From: Bacteroides sp.
GTDB taxonomy: Bacteria; Bacteroidota; Bacteroidia; Bacteroidales; P3
Direction: 5' to 3'
Assembly (NCBI GenBank): GCA_023662825.1
Contig: JAMPIH010000016.1
Location: 1 to 39,569 of the forward strand
Length of the DNA: 39,569 nucleotides
The stretch's first letter is position 1. Each line of letters starts with the position of its first letter. The translations under genes and the position numbers were made by a program. The notes below the pieces were generated by a model. It searched no databases. It was not told where the DNA came from and saw only the letters and a list, made by a program, of their open reading frames with translations. Of this stretch, positions 8,985-16,258 are shown piece by piece.

Positions 8985-9867
8985 CTCACTGACCGAAAAT
9001 ACAATATTCACACAGTCTTGGTGGTGGGATGCCGTTTGCCCCCCTCAAAACCTGCGTGAAGTGCAAACGGAACACGGCTCGGTATGGCGTATGGCTACCG
9101 CCCGCCGCTTAGGTATTTTTGAAGTCTATACCATGCCGCCGCTTACCCAACATGCCGGCCCATTCCTAACGGATAGGAGGGATCTTGTTCGTTTTTTTGA
9201 ACAAATCAAACCTAAACAGCAACTTTACCTAAATATTGGCTTTGAATTAAATTGCAACGAGATAGATAATTTAAAAAAGTTCGGCATATACGTTGCGAAA
9301 CGACAGAGCCATCGCTTGGAAGACCTCTCAGATCTGGAGGCGGTTTACTGCAACGTCAAACCGGCACGGCAACGGCAGATACGTAAGGCCGAACGCCTGC
9401 TGAAAACAGTGGAAATCGATGATATCGAACCGCTTATAGCGCTGCAAGCCGAGACCTTCCGACGTCGGGGCCTACGTTCGCCGTATCCTCCGCAAACGGT
9501 CCGGAACCTATATCGAGCCGTAAGACAGCACGATGCCGGCCGCCTGATCGCACTTGCCGATACCCAGAACCGGATCATGGCCTGCGGGCTGTTCGTGCAC
9601 GACGACACCACCTGCTACAGTCTGACCCACGGCTACGATACGCTCGCCCACGACATGGGAGCGGGCAGTCTCCTGCAATGGGAAGGCATCCGTCATGCCG
9701 CCTCAAAGAATCTTGTATTTGATTTTGAAGGTTCTAATATAGAATCGATTGCACGGTTTAATTCAAGTTTTGGTGCAATACCTGTAACGTACTCCCGGAT
9801 AGAACGGAACACTACGTTTTTCCGCATCAGCGAGCGGGTATGGCACTTACTAAAACGAATCCGATGA
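8977..9867 (+). CDS. FemAB/GNAT-like acyltransferase
   Basis: A 296-aa protein resembling the FemAB/BioF2-like branch of the GNAT superfamily. Supporting segments are WWWDAV near the N-terminus (the common 'W..aw' start), NVKPARQRQIRKAER in the centre (matching the N.....R..IRKA helix of this group), and FDFEGSNIESIARFNSSFGA with a following Tyr at the C-terminus. Family members transfer amino-acyl or acyl groups to peptides, sugars or lipids. In this operon it could decorate the sugar product of the neighbouring glycosyltransferase, which is inference. Codon use looks host-like. Confidence 0.72.
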   Translation: MINSLTENTIFTQSWWWDAVCPPQNLREVQTEHGSVWRMATARRLGIFEVYTMPPLTQHAGPFLTDRRDLVRFFEQIKPKQQLYLNIGFELNCNEIDNLKKFGIYVAKRQSHRLEDLSDLEAVYCNVKPARQRQIRKAERLLKTVEIDDIEPLIALQAETFRRRGLRSPYPPQTVRNLYRAVRQHDAGRLIALADTQNRIMACGLFVHDDTTCYSLTHGYDTLAHDMGAGSLLQWEGIRHAASKNLVFDFEGSNIESIARFNSSFGAIPVTYSRIERNTTFFRISERVWHLLKRIR

Positions 9868-10232
9868 ACGGGCTTTACACCATTCTGCTGCTCTTGGTTT
9901 CCAATGTCTTCATGACCTTGGCATGGTACGGGCACCTTAAACTGCAGGAAATGAAAATCAGCACGAGCTGGCCGCTGATTCTGGTCATCTTGTTCTCGTG
10001 GGGAATCGCCTTGTTCGAATACGCCTGCCAGGTTCCGGCCAACCGCATCGGCTTCCGCGAAAACGGCGGCCCGTTCAGCCTGGTGCAGCTGAAGGTGATT
10101 CAGGAAGCCATCTCGTTGATAGTCTTTACCGTCATAGCGATGTTCATGTTCAAGGGCGAGCAGCTGCATTGGAATCATGTGGCGGCGTTCGGGTGCTTGT
10201 TGTTGGCCGTCTATTTCGTCTTCATGAAATAA
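9864..10232 (+). CDS. DUF486 (DMT-superfamily-like) membrane protein
   Basis: A 122-aa integral membrane protein of the DUF486 family, with four predicted membrane spans: near residues 4-24, 35-52, 80-98 and 104-121. The conserved FMTLAWYGHLK, FEYACQVPANRIG and FSLVQLKVIQEAISL segments are present. The family is distantly related to small EmrE-like transporters, but its substrate is not established. The ATG at 9864 overlaps the previous stop as ATGA; an upstream ATG at 9840 inside the preceding gene is less likely. It is the last gene of the operon, and a palindromic repeat begins at its stop codon. Confidence 0.88.
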   Translation: MNGLYTILLLLVSNVFMTLAWYGHLKLQEMKISTSWPLILVILFSWGIALFEYACQVPANRIGFRENGGPFSLVQLKVIQEAISLIVFTVIAMFMFKGEQLHWNHVAAFGCLLLAVYFVFMK

Positions 10233-10355
10233 AGCGTTTTGGACAGCGATCTGCTGCGTTGTCGGCTTCCGCTTATCTCGGTCACTTACAAAAGTAAGCT
10301 CCCTCGGAAGCGGAAACCTCCGCCTTGCATCTCACCATCCAAAACGCTTTATTTC
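10226..10355 (+). repeat. Palindromic intergenic element with 18-bp inverted ends
   Basis: A 130-bp element begins inside the stop codon region of the DUF486 gene. Perfect 18-bp inverted ends are at 10226-10243 (GAAATAAAGCGTTTTGGA) and 10338-10355. Nested inside are a GGCTTCCGCTT/AAGCGGAAACC pair and an ACTTAC-AAAA-GTAAGC hairpin. It could fold as a long cruciform or act as a bidirectional transcription stop. No ORF of note is inside. A partial copy follows at 10379 and a diverged inverted copy lies at 16390-16422 across the provirus. Confidence 0.75.
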
Positions 10356-10378
10356 CCAGCGCGTCAGCATTTGCCAAA

Positions 10379-10428
10379 TTGGACAGCGATCTGCTGCGTT
10401 GGGCGGCTTCCGCTTATCTCGGTGACTC
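10379..10428 (+). repeat. Partial direct copy of the intergenic element
   Basis: This repeats the left part of the 10226-10355 element: GGACAGCGATCTGCTGCGTT at 10381 is identical to that at 10241, and the CGGCTTCCGCTTATCTCGGT that follows is also shared, with a one-base indel between. The distance between copies is 140 bases. The right arm is missing. It lies between the complete element and the left dif-like site. Confidence 0.75.
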
Positions 10429-10466
10429 TCGGAATGTGCGTGAGACTTGTTTCGGCGGGTTTCAAA

Positions 10467-10494
10467 GTGAAATATAATCTACAGTATGTTAACC
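10467..10494 (+). other. Left provirus junction, dif-like XerC/XerD site (attL)
   Basis: A 28-bp site organised like dif. The XerC-type arm is GTGAAATATAA (10467-10477), the central hexamer TCTACA (10478-10483) and the XerD-type arm GTATGTTAACC (10484-10494). The E. coli XerD arm TTATGTTAA differs only at the first, core-proximal base. The site marks the left boundary of the AT-rich microvirus genes and matches the right boundary at 16259-16286. With crossover in the core, the left arm is host-derived and the right arm phage-derived. Confidence 0.85.
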
Positions 10495-10520
10495 ATAGAT
10501 TATATTCCTGGTTTATAGTT

Positions 10521-10637
10521 TTATATGATTTCAAATTCGGTTAGAAGAAGCATTATAAAACAGAAGGCGGCAAATCCGAGAGCGAAATAACACGCTATTC
10601 GCTTAACCTTCAGTAATTTTCGCATTTCTTCTTCCAT
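10521..10637 (-). CDS. 38-aa single-span membrane protein, lysis candidate
   Basis: A short ORF after the replication gene. Translation from the ATG at 10637 gives a basic N-terminus (MEEEMRKLLKVKR) followed by one hydrophobic span (about residues 14-33) and an acidic end. In frame, the ORF extends upstream to 10784 inside the rep gene (87 aa), but that extension looks like a shadow of rep. I know of no homologue. By size and topology it resembles single-gene lysis proteins such as phiX174 E, whose membrane segment blocks cell-wall synthesis. That role is inference; it may also be non-functional. Confidence 0.5.
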   Translation of the reverse strand: MEEEMRKLLKVKRIACYFALGFAAFCFIMLLLTEFEII

Positions 10638-10696
10638 CGTTTTTGTGTCTTTTGACGCCCCAAATATACGATTAAAAACGTAAAGACCAAAAAAGT

Positions 10697-11656
10697 TTAC
10701 TTTTTGGGTCTGTCGTTTCTCGCGTCTAAATGACGCGCCCTTTTGAGCATTCTCAGTGTTATATTGTAGTCCTTCTTCTTCCACGCCTTGCTGTCGTCGC
10801 CGTATTTCATGCGTTCATTTTTCTTTTGCGCTTCTTTCAGTACGCTCCAATATTCGTTTTCGCCTTCATCTGTGCTTACATCGATTCTTTCACCCATCAC
10901 GTACCTTTCTTGTTTGTCGAGTTTTTGCAGCCATAGTTTTTCCCGTTCATTTTCCGAATAGATTTTGTTTCGGTAGTAGATTGGTAGGTTTACCTTATTG
11001 CCGTTTGGCAGGTCGTACGTCTCCTCCGTGTCTTCTCCCTTAAATATTTTTCGGTTCTTGTCAGGTCTTTCCATATACTTCCTGCCTATGCCTGGAGAAC
11101 ATAGTATTTTTTGTTTGTAATCCTTATGTTTTTCATCTACTTTTGTTACGTATTTAACCACATAATTAATTGTTTTTTGATTGCAGTAATCTCCGGTGTA
11201 CGTATTTCCGTACTTCCACAATTCTTGTAGTTCTTCATTGGCCATTTTCTTGAATATGATTCCGTGCAGGTGTATCCGCTCGGTGTTTTGGTGTCCGAGT
11301 TCTGTGATTAGCCAGTGTTTTACCGATGTCTTGTATTTTTTTCGGTATCGTTCAAGGAAGCGTCTTACCGCTATCGTGGCTATTGCGTTACATTCTTCTA
11401 CGTCGAATTCTTTGCATAGTTTTTCGAGTTCTTCGGGTGCAAATGATAATGTTACGAATATTCCCTGCGAGTCTTTTATTTCCTCGCTTAGTCTTACCTG
11501 CCACGCCCGTGCGAGTTGCCTTTTACATTCAATGCAGTTTCCACATCCGACTGGAACATATTTTACCCGTATATCAGAAATGGGGGCAGGTTTGCCCCCA
11601 TTCTTTTTGTTTGCTATGTATTTCGGGTTTAGAATGAGTTTTGGATATAGGCACAT
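10697..11656 (-). CDS. Microvirus replication initiator (VP4-type, HUH endonuclease)
   Basis: A 319-aa rolling-circle replication protein that nicks the replicative-form DNA. The N-terminus MCLYPKLI is typical of microvirus VP4. Numbered from the ATG at 11656, a CGNCIEC cluster lies near residues 38-44. The metal-binding HUH motif is His129-Leu-His131, and the two-tyrosine motif is Tyr165...Tyr169 in YVVKYVTK, closely matching the YVAKYVNK active site of phiX174 gpA. All catalytic residues are present. The start at 11656 is one base after the pilot gene's stop; an upstream in-frame ATG at 11695 would overlap that gene and lacks the family N-terminus. Confidence 0.93.
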   Translation of the reverse strand: MCLYPKLILNPKYIANKKNGGKPAPISDIRVKYVPVGCGNCIECKRQLARAWQVRLSEEIKDSQGIFVTLSFAPEELEKLCKEFDVEECNAIATIAVRRFLERYRKKYKTSVKHWLITELGHQNTERIHLHGIIFKKMANEELQELWKYGNTYTGDYCNQKTINYVVKYVTKVDEKHKDYKQKILCSPGIGRKYMERPDKNRKIFKGEDTEETYDLPNGNKVNLPIYYRNKIYSENEREKLWLQKLDKQERYVMGERIDVSTDEGENEYWSVLKEAQKKNERMKYGDDSKAWKKKDYNITLRMLKRARHLDARNDRPKK

Positions 11657-11657
11657 T

Positions 11658-12746
11658 TTAATCTGCGTATCCTGGATAAGGTTGGTAATATTCATTCCCG
11701 CTTGGAGTGCTTTTGCTGCCGAGTTTCAACGTTTTTCCGTAGATTCCCGTGAATACGTTTGCCGCATCCCCGATAATGTTTGTGATTCCGTTCATCCACA
11801 TCTCTTTTTTTCGTTGTTTCAGTTCGGTGTCGAATCTCTCGCGGAATTCTTCTTCATTCTTCGCGCCTGCTTCTGCCGCCCGTGCCGCCGCCTTGATTTG
11901 CTTGACTATTTCGGCTCGTTGCTCCGAGTTAAGTTCGTTTTGGAACTTTTGTGCCAGCATCGCTTCGGTTACGTTGGCCGCCTGCGCCTCTAACAAGTCT
12001 TTCGTTGCGTCAATTATCTCTTTTTGTTTATCCCACGATTCTCCGGCAATTCTCATGTCTTGTACCAATTTGTTTGCCTGCCTTGTTATAAGTATTGTGT
12101 TTGCGGCTGCCCCTGCTATCCTATCTTGTAGCGTGGCCTTACTGAATACGTTTTCTAAGTCTTGCGCTTCATTCAGCAATTCCTGGAATCTGTTTTGCAG
12201 TTTCTTGCCTTCCCGTTCCACCTGCTTGTTTTTGGTGTCTTCTGCGATGTTTTCCGCAAGGTTCTCTGCACCTTTCGCTTCTGCCGCGAATTTTTGCGTT
12301 TGGCTTTTCTGCTGCGCTCCCGCTTCACTCTCGCGTGCATCGTTTTCTATCTTTTTTGCCCGTGTATCCTCTGCCAGGTTCTTGGCTTGCTCGCTTTGGA
12401 GTCTTAATCCCATGTAGTCGATTGGTGACATCTGCGGTTGTTTGCCTTGTTGCCCGCCTGCGCCTCCGCCCATTGCGCCCGCGCCCATGCCTCCGCCTGT
12501 TGTACCTCCGTATGCCAGTCCCACGTTTAGGCCTGCATCCTTTAGTTGCTGCACCTTTGCTTGAGGTGACGCCAGGTCGGTGAATAGCGCCCGCGTTCTT
12601 GCGTCTGCCGCGTCTGCCGCTTTCTCGCCGTATTCGTAGTTTATTTTGGCTGCATCTTTCATGTTTTTTTTAGCAAATGCTTGCTGAAAACTCATGCCTA
12701 ATAAGTTGCCGCCCGCTTGCATTGCAAAGTCTGTAAATGCTGACAT
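11658..12746 (-). CDS. Microvirus DNA pilot protein (VP2, phiX174 H-like)
   Basis: A 362-aa minor virion protein expected to carry DNA into the host. After a short N-terminal segment (MSAFTDFAMQAGGNLLG) comes an ARTRALFTDLASPQAKVQQL region with LKDAGLNVGLAYGG, a pattern seen in pilot proteins of gokusho- and alpaviruses. A Gly-rich linker follows, then a long Ala/Glu/Lys/Gln-rich stretch that should form coiled coil, matching the tube-forming part of phiX174 H. The ATG at 12746 was preferred; an in-frame ATG at 12803, preceded by AAAGGCGGT, would add 19 residues and remains possible. The stop is one base before rep. Confidence 0.85.
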   Translation of the reverse strand: MSAFTDFAMQAGGNLLGMSFQQAFAKKNMKDAAKINYEYGEKAADAADARTRALFTDLASPQAKVQQLKDAGLNVGLAYGGTTGGGMGAGAMGGGAGGQQGKQPQMSPIDYMGLRLQSEQAKNLAEDTRAKKIENDARESEAGAQQKSQTQKFAAEAKGAENLAENIAEDTKNKQVEREGKKLQNRFQELLNEAQDLENVFSKATLQDRIAGAAANTILITRQANKLVQDMRIAGESWDKQKEIIDATKDLLEAQAANVTEAMLAQKFQNELNSEQRAEIVKQIKAAARAAEAGAKNEEEFRERFDTELKQRKKEMWMNGITNIIGDAANVFTGIYGKTLKLGSKSTPSGNEYYQPYPGYAD

Positions 12747-12843
12747 TTTTCGCGCTTTTTTTGATAAAAGCGGCAGCATGTTTCTTGGTATATAAGTACA
12801 CATGCGTACCGCCTTTAATTTTGATGATTAAAATGTACGTCCG

Positions 12844-13167
12844 TTACGGATTTACTTGTGTAGGCTCGGCTTCGCCCGAAACAGTTGTTTTATTAGGTTC
12901 TTTCATTGCTTCCTCCCTTTTGGCTCTTCGGCTTGCTGTTACTTTGTTCATGGCTTCTAAGGCGATTTCGAACCTATCCGTGCGAATATCTGTCTCAGGT
13001 CTTACCCCGTCTTTTTTATCCGTGTATGCAATCTCGGCTACGTCTTCGATTGGTTGGTTTTCTTCCATCACGCGTTCCATTTTCCGCTCGATTGATTCAC
13101 CGCTTACACATTCATTGCACGCAATCAATGATTTTATTGATTTGTTATATTTTCTGTAGTTTTTCAT
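12844..13167 (-). CDS. Probable internal scaffolding protein (VP3-like)
   Basis: A 107-aa, highly charged, soluble protein between the capsid and pilot genes. Its size, hydrophilic and probably helical character, and position fit the internal scaffolding protein of microviruses (VP3, analogous to phiX174 B), which helps capsid pentamers assemble and is lost from the virion. There is no diagnostic motif, so the assignment rests on context. It starts 12 bases after the capsid gene, with an A-rich leader rather than a Shine-Dalgarno site. The next gene begins 40-97 bases later, depending on the pilot start. Confidence 0.62.
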   Translation of the reverse strand: MKNYRKYNKSIKSLIACNECVSGESIERKMERVMEENQPIEDVAEIAYTDKKDGVRPETDIRTDRFEIALEAMNKVTASRRAKREEAMKEPNKTTVSGEAEPTQVNP

Positions 13168-13179
13168 CTTTTTAAAAAT

Positions 13180-15276
13180 TTATAAGTTAGGAATTATCCT
13201 TGCCGACATTACCCGTCTTGCTATTACTGACATTCCGATTTGTACCCAGAAGTTTTGCGCTGTTAGCGATTGGTCCACGAAAGGAGTATTGAATTGGCTT
13301 GGGTCGATATACGTACTTCCGTTTTGTATAATCGATTTTTCGGCTATCCAATTTTCATCGTTCGCTTGGTAGTCCCGTAGCACTGTCATCCATTTCAAGT
13401 CGCCTGCAAAATCTCCGTGTGTTTCGTTTACTGCAGTTCTGTACCACATCCATGCAGGAGTTTTCCCGAACGAGTATTTTTGAGGTATGCTTGACCGATT
13501 GTCGCCGCTTATTCGCAGTTGTGTATCCCACCATGCTGCCGTTTCCGTGATTAAGTCTTGAAAACCGATACCGTCTAATCCGGGCTTATGAAGGTCGTCC
13601 ATTGAGTTTAACTCTGTCATATGCCACTTGTTGCCTTGGTAGTAGTCAATGTTGGGAGTGATTGATACAAGCCCTATGATGTAACCGCTTTCGCGTAGTT
13701 TCACGGTGATGTGTCCTCCGTGTTGGTTTACTAATGAACCTTTGCCCGCCAATTCACCAATGGAAACGTTACTTGATTCTGCTGTGGCGACGACTTCTTC
13801 GAATTTGATTAGTCCCGACATCCCGCCTAAATATACGGGTGTTTCACATTTCGTAATTGCTTCCACTCCGTATACTGCAATTTGCCAGTCTTCATACGTT
13901 CCTCCTGCAACAGCAATTTGGTTCATCATGTTGTAAACTTTTTGTGAGAGTAGGAGAGCATCCATTTTCAACACCCCTTCCGATACATCTACTGCCGTAA
14001 TTTCCGAGATTCCATTACTTCCCACGATTGTTTCGGTTTTCAAATAGTTGTTGAATATGTCGGATAGGAATGTTTTTACCACTATTCCGTTTTGTGGATA
14101 TCTGTTGTAAGATACTGCAGTTGTGGCGGTGTCGTTGCTTGGCAGTTCTCCGAAATATCTTGCTACGCTTCCGTAAGGTAGTTTGGTAATTGTCGTTTCT
14201 CCATTGTACGCTGATGAACTAATGTATACTGCTTTGTTTAGCGTTGTTGACCCTAAGATTTTGTTTCTTGCTTCATCGATATTTTTCAAGGGAAACGCGA
14301 CTAATTGTGGTATATACTCGTACGTTTTCGGATTATCCTGGAATTCAACCCCTTGGAGTTGCCATTGGGCGTATAGATATTCTTTTGGTGGTGTTGTCCT
14401 CGCGATTGTTTTTGTTTCATCCACTTCCCAATTGAACTCTGGACTTAACGCATTCTTTAGTACACTGACGTTATTTTCAGTATCGTAGAATCTGATGAAT
14501 ATGCCCTTAAGGTAATTATTCCATTCCTCGGACCCTTTTTTAGGCAATTCAAGTCCATTTGTTGTTTTTATCGCGATATCACACTGAATTGTTTTATAAG
14601 AATACGAAGTTTTTTCTTCCAACTTTTCATATCTTGTAGAATAGTTGGTTGTTATGACCGCAAATAACCCCTCGATGAACTCTTTTCTTATTGGCATTAT
14701 TACGTATCCGTTAGTTTCTTGTTTGTTTGCCATGTAGTTTTTGTAGATATCGTAATATGCGAATACGGGTACTCCGTTGATGTCGTCTCGCACCAGGTAG
14801 TTTTCTCCGGTTGTAGGTCGTCCGAGTCCCTTGACGCCCAGGTAACTCATTAGTGATGATGGACTGAATTTAATCTTTTCCAGGTCAATATCTTCACCCG
14901 CTTGACCGAATGTGTCCCTTATTCTGATTTTAGGCAACAGCACTTTCTTCATGTTGAGTCCTAATTCTACAGGGTTATTATGTAATATTCCCTGGTACAG
15001 TCTGAAAGGACATTCGAAAAAGTCTATTTGTAATTTATAGTCCCCAAAGATTGGCCCTATTGTTGGCACGGTTCGAATTTTCGCTTCTAAGTCTATATCG
15101 ATGGTGTCTCCCGCCAGGCCCGGTTCTGAGAAGCAGGGTATCACTGTCCCTACGTTCATGCTACTTCGCCACGCCCTTGATAGGTTGTGTGTTGACCTTC
15201 CGTAACTATTGAGTTCGGTTTGTATCTTTTTACCCGTTCCAAGGCGTTCTCCGCCTAATGTCACTATTTTCCCCAT
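13180..15276 (-). CDS. Microvirus major capsid protein (VP1)
   Basis: A 698-aa protein that should form the T=1 capsid. The N-terminal region (GDTIDIDLEAKIRTVPTIGP, then FFECPFRLYQGILHNN) and the C-terminus (FWVQIGMSVIARRVMSARIIPNL region) match capsid proteins of Bacteroidetes microviruses of the Alpavirinae type. It is much longer than phiX174 F (about 430 aa) and gokushovirus capsids (about 530-570), so it probably has large surface insertions in the middle of the chain, where loops rich in Asn, Thr and Lys are seen. It has no internal stop or frameshift. Its start is one base from the stop of the 105-aa gene. Confidence 0.95.
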   Translation of the reverse strand: MGKIVTLGGERLGTGKKIQTELNSYGRSTHNLSRAWRSSMNVGTVIPCFSEPGLAGDTIDIDLEAKIRTVPTIGPIFGDYKLQIDFFECPFRLYQGILHNNPVELGLNMKKVLLPKIRIRDTFGQAGEDIDLEKIKFSPSSLMSYLGVKGLGRPTTGENYLVRDDINGVPVFAYYDIYKNYMANKQETNGYVIMPIRKEFIEGLFAVITTNYSTRYEKLEEKTSYSYKTIQCDIAIKTTNGLELPKKGSEEWNNYLKGIFIRFYDTENNVSVLKNALSPEFNWEVDETKTIARTTPPKEYLYAQWQLQGVEFQDNPKTYEYIPQLVAFPLKNIDEARNKILGSTTLNKAVYISSSAYNGETTITKLPYGSVARYFGELPSNDTATTAVSYNRYPQNGIVVKTFLSDIFNNYLKTETIVGSNGISEITAVDVSEGVLKMDALLLSQKVYNMMNQIAVAGGTYEDWQIAVYGVEAITKCETPVYLGGMSGLIKFEEVVATAESSNVSIGELAGKGSLVNQHGGHITVKLRESGYIIGLVSITPNIDYYQGNKWHMTELNSMDDLHKPGLDGIGFQDLITETAAWWDTQLRISGDNRSSIPQKYSFGKTPAWMWYRTAVNETHGDFAGDLKWMTVLRDYQANDENWIAEKSIIQNGSTYIDPSQFNTPFVDQSLTAQNFWVQIGMSVIARRVMSARIIPNL

Positions 15277-15277
15277 T

Positions 15278-15595
15278 TTATTTATTGTTTTTTTGGTTGT
15301 TAATGTTGACCATTACTTCCGCGCATCTGATTGCGAGTGCTGCGATTAGGTCGTAAGGTTTTCTTTTGATTTCCTTTTTCGCAGCCCTTATACTTGGAAA
15401 TGACTTCCCGAGTGCTGGTTTTTCTGCCAATACAATGAAGTATCTTCCGTTATGCTTTAGGATTTCAAATGGAGTGTCTTCCACTTTATGTCTTTCAATC
15501 AAGGATACTTCCTTGTTTACCAAGGATTTGTATAACTCTTGTACTGGTGATTTTTTTTCGTTTTGTGCCGTCTGGCATTCTTTCGATTCTTTCAT
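15278..15595 (-). CDS. Provirus protein of unknown function, 105 aa
   Basis: A 105-aa basic, soluble protein directly upstream of the capsid gene. I see no known motif. The middle (HKVEDTPFEILKHNGRYFIV) looks like a beta-rich segment, and the C-terminal half is Lys/Ala-rich with a helical IRAAKKEIKRKPYDLIAALA stretch. The one-base gap to the capsid start suggests translational coupling. Its first 101 bases overlap the end of the 74-aa gene in another frame; both frames are open, and I cannot tell from sequence which is expressed or whether both are. Confidence 0.62.
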   Translation of the reverse strand: MKESKECQTAQNEKKSPVQELYKSLVNKEVSLIERHKVEDTPFEILKHNGRYFIVLAEKPALGKSFPSIRAAKKEIKRKPYDLIAALAIRCAEVMVNINNQKNNK

Positions 15596-15719
15596 CTTTG
15601 ATAAGTTTTAATGTTTTGTAATAAAGGTTTTTGAGTTCTCTACGTGAATAAAGTACGCCGTCTTTATCCACGTAGAGGGTTTTCCCGAAGTGTACGTCTA
15701 TTCCGCTGTAGGCTTGCAT
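15495..15719 (-). CDS. Provirus protein of unknown function, 74 aa
   Basis: A small, basic protein with an FGKTLYVDKDGVLYSRRELK segment followed by a Lys/Arg-rich C-terminal part. It has no recognisable domain and could bind nucleic acid by charge alone. Its start overlaps the end of the 79-aa gene by 22 bases, and its end overlaps the start of the 105-aa gene by 101 bases. Such overlaps are common in microviruses, but a false ORF remains possible. Confidence 0.5.
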   Translation of the reverse strand: MQAYSGIDVHFGKTLYVDKDGVLYSRRELKNLYYKTLKLIKDERIERMPDGTKRKKITSTRVIQILGKQGSILD

Positions 15720-15937
15720 GGGTCTTCATGGTTTAGATGAGCTTCCTTGCAGGAATTCACGTCTTCGGTGCAGTACTGCCACAGTGCGCATTTGTTGCGC
15801 CACTTGCAGCAATTCTTCTTGCCCTTTGGCTTGTAGATGTACTCCCACCCGCATTTTTGGTTTTGCTTGATGGTGAGTATCAACTCTGACAGTCCGAGTG
15901 ACAAGATGCCGATGATTGTTCTGATTGCTTCGTTCAT
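15698..15937 (-). CDS. Provirus Cys-rich membrane-anchored protein, 79 aa
   Basis: A 79-aa protein with one hydrophobic N-terminal segment (about residues 5-24, IRTIIGILSLGLSELILTI region), followed by a hydrophilic tail with seven cysteines (KCG, NCC, NKC, QYC, NSC and DPC). The cysteine density suggests disulphides or metal binding. If the tail faces the periplasm, it could be a host-envelope or lysis factor; that is speculation. The start is well supported: a perfect AAAGGAGGT lies 8 bases before the ATG, and the ATG overlaps the previous stop as TAATG. Confidence 0.65.
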   Translation of the reverse strand: MNEAIRTIIGILSLGLSELILTIKQNQKCGWEYIYKPKGKKNCCKWRNKCALWQYCTEDVNSCKEAHLNHEDPCKPTAE

Positions 15938-16230
15938 TATTTCATACCTCCTTTCTGTTTTTTGATTTGATTGTATATTTTTTCCGTTCTTAATGCTGAT
16001 GCTTCGATGTGCGGCCAGCCGCTCATCTGTCTGTGTGATTCGCTGGCGCGTATGCTGGTGAATGATTCGTTAGGCTCTATACTCATTTTGATGGCCATCA
16101 CTTTAGCCATTGCCTCGACTTCATTTACCCCAAATGTGAAGATTGTTTCGGGGTAGATTACTCCACTCGCCGAAATTGCTTCCTTGCTGTGGATTCTGAC
16201 AGCGAATGCCTTTCTTGGTTTTCTTTCCAT
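15937..16230 (-). CDS. First provirus gene, 97-aa protein of unknown function
   Basis: A 97-aa soluble protein and the first gene of the provirus transcription unit, 28 bases inside the right dif-like site. The sequence (KAFAVRIHSKEAISASG...) shows no domain I recognise. Its position before all structural genes would allow an early or regulatory role, but nothing in the sequence shows this. An A-rich leader precedes the ATG. Its last codons contain the strong ribosome-binding site of the next gene. Confidence 0.6.
   Translation of the reverse strand: MERKPRKAFAVRIHSKEAISASGVIYPETIFTFGVNEVEAMAKVMAIKMSIEPNESFTSIRASESHRQMSGWPHIEASALRTEKIYNQIKKQKGGMK
15946..15954 (-). promoter_or_regulatory. Perfect Shine-Dalgarno site inside a provirus gene
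   Basis: AAAGGAGGT on the minus strand lies 8 bases before the ATG of the 79-aa gene, within the last codons of the 97-aa gene. Other provirus genes and most host genes here have A-rich leaders without such a site, so it marks a gene likely to be translated strongly. Confidence 0.75.
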
Positions 16231-16258
16231 TTTTTTGTTTTTGTGTTAATTACATACT

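Noticed and set aside
10226-10355. Small insertion element with terminal inverted repeats
   Set aside because: There is no transposase and no visible target duplication. One arm overlaps a stop codon, and a diverged copy also abuts a stop codon, so an intergenic palindromic repeat is more likely.
10241-10428. Possible CRISPR from two direct repeats
   Set aside because: Only two copies, one truncated, 140 bases apart with palindromic sequence between; no cas genes.
10638-10784. Upstream extension giving an 87-aa version of the small membrane ORF
   Set aside because: The added 49 residues overlap the 3' end of rep in another frame and have a composition consistent with a shadow; the ATG at 10637 lies after rep ends.
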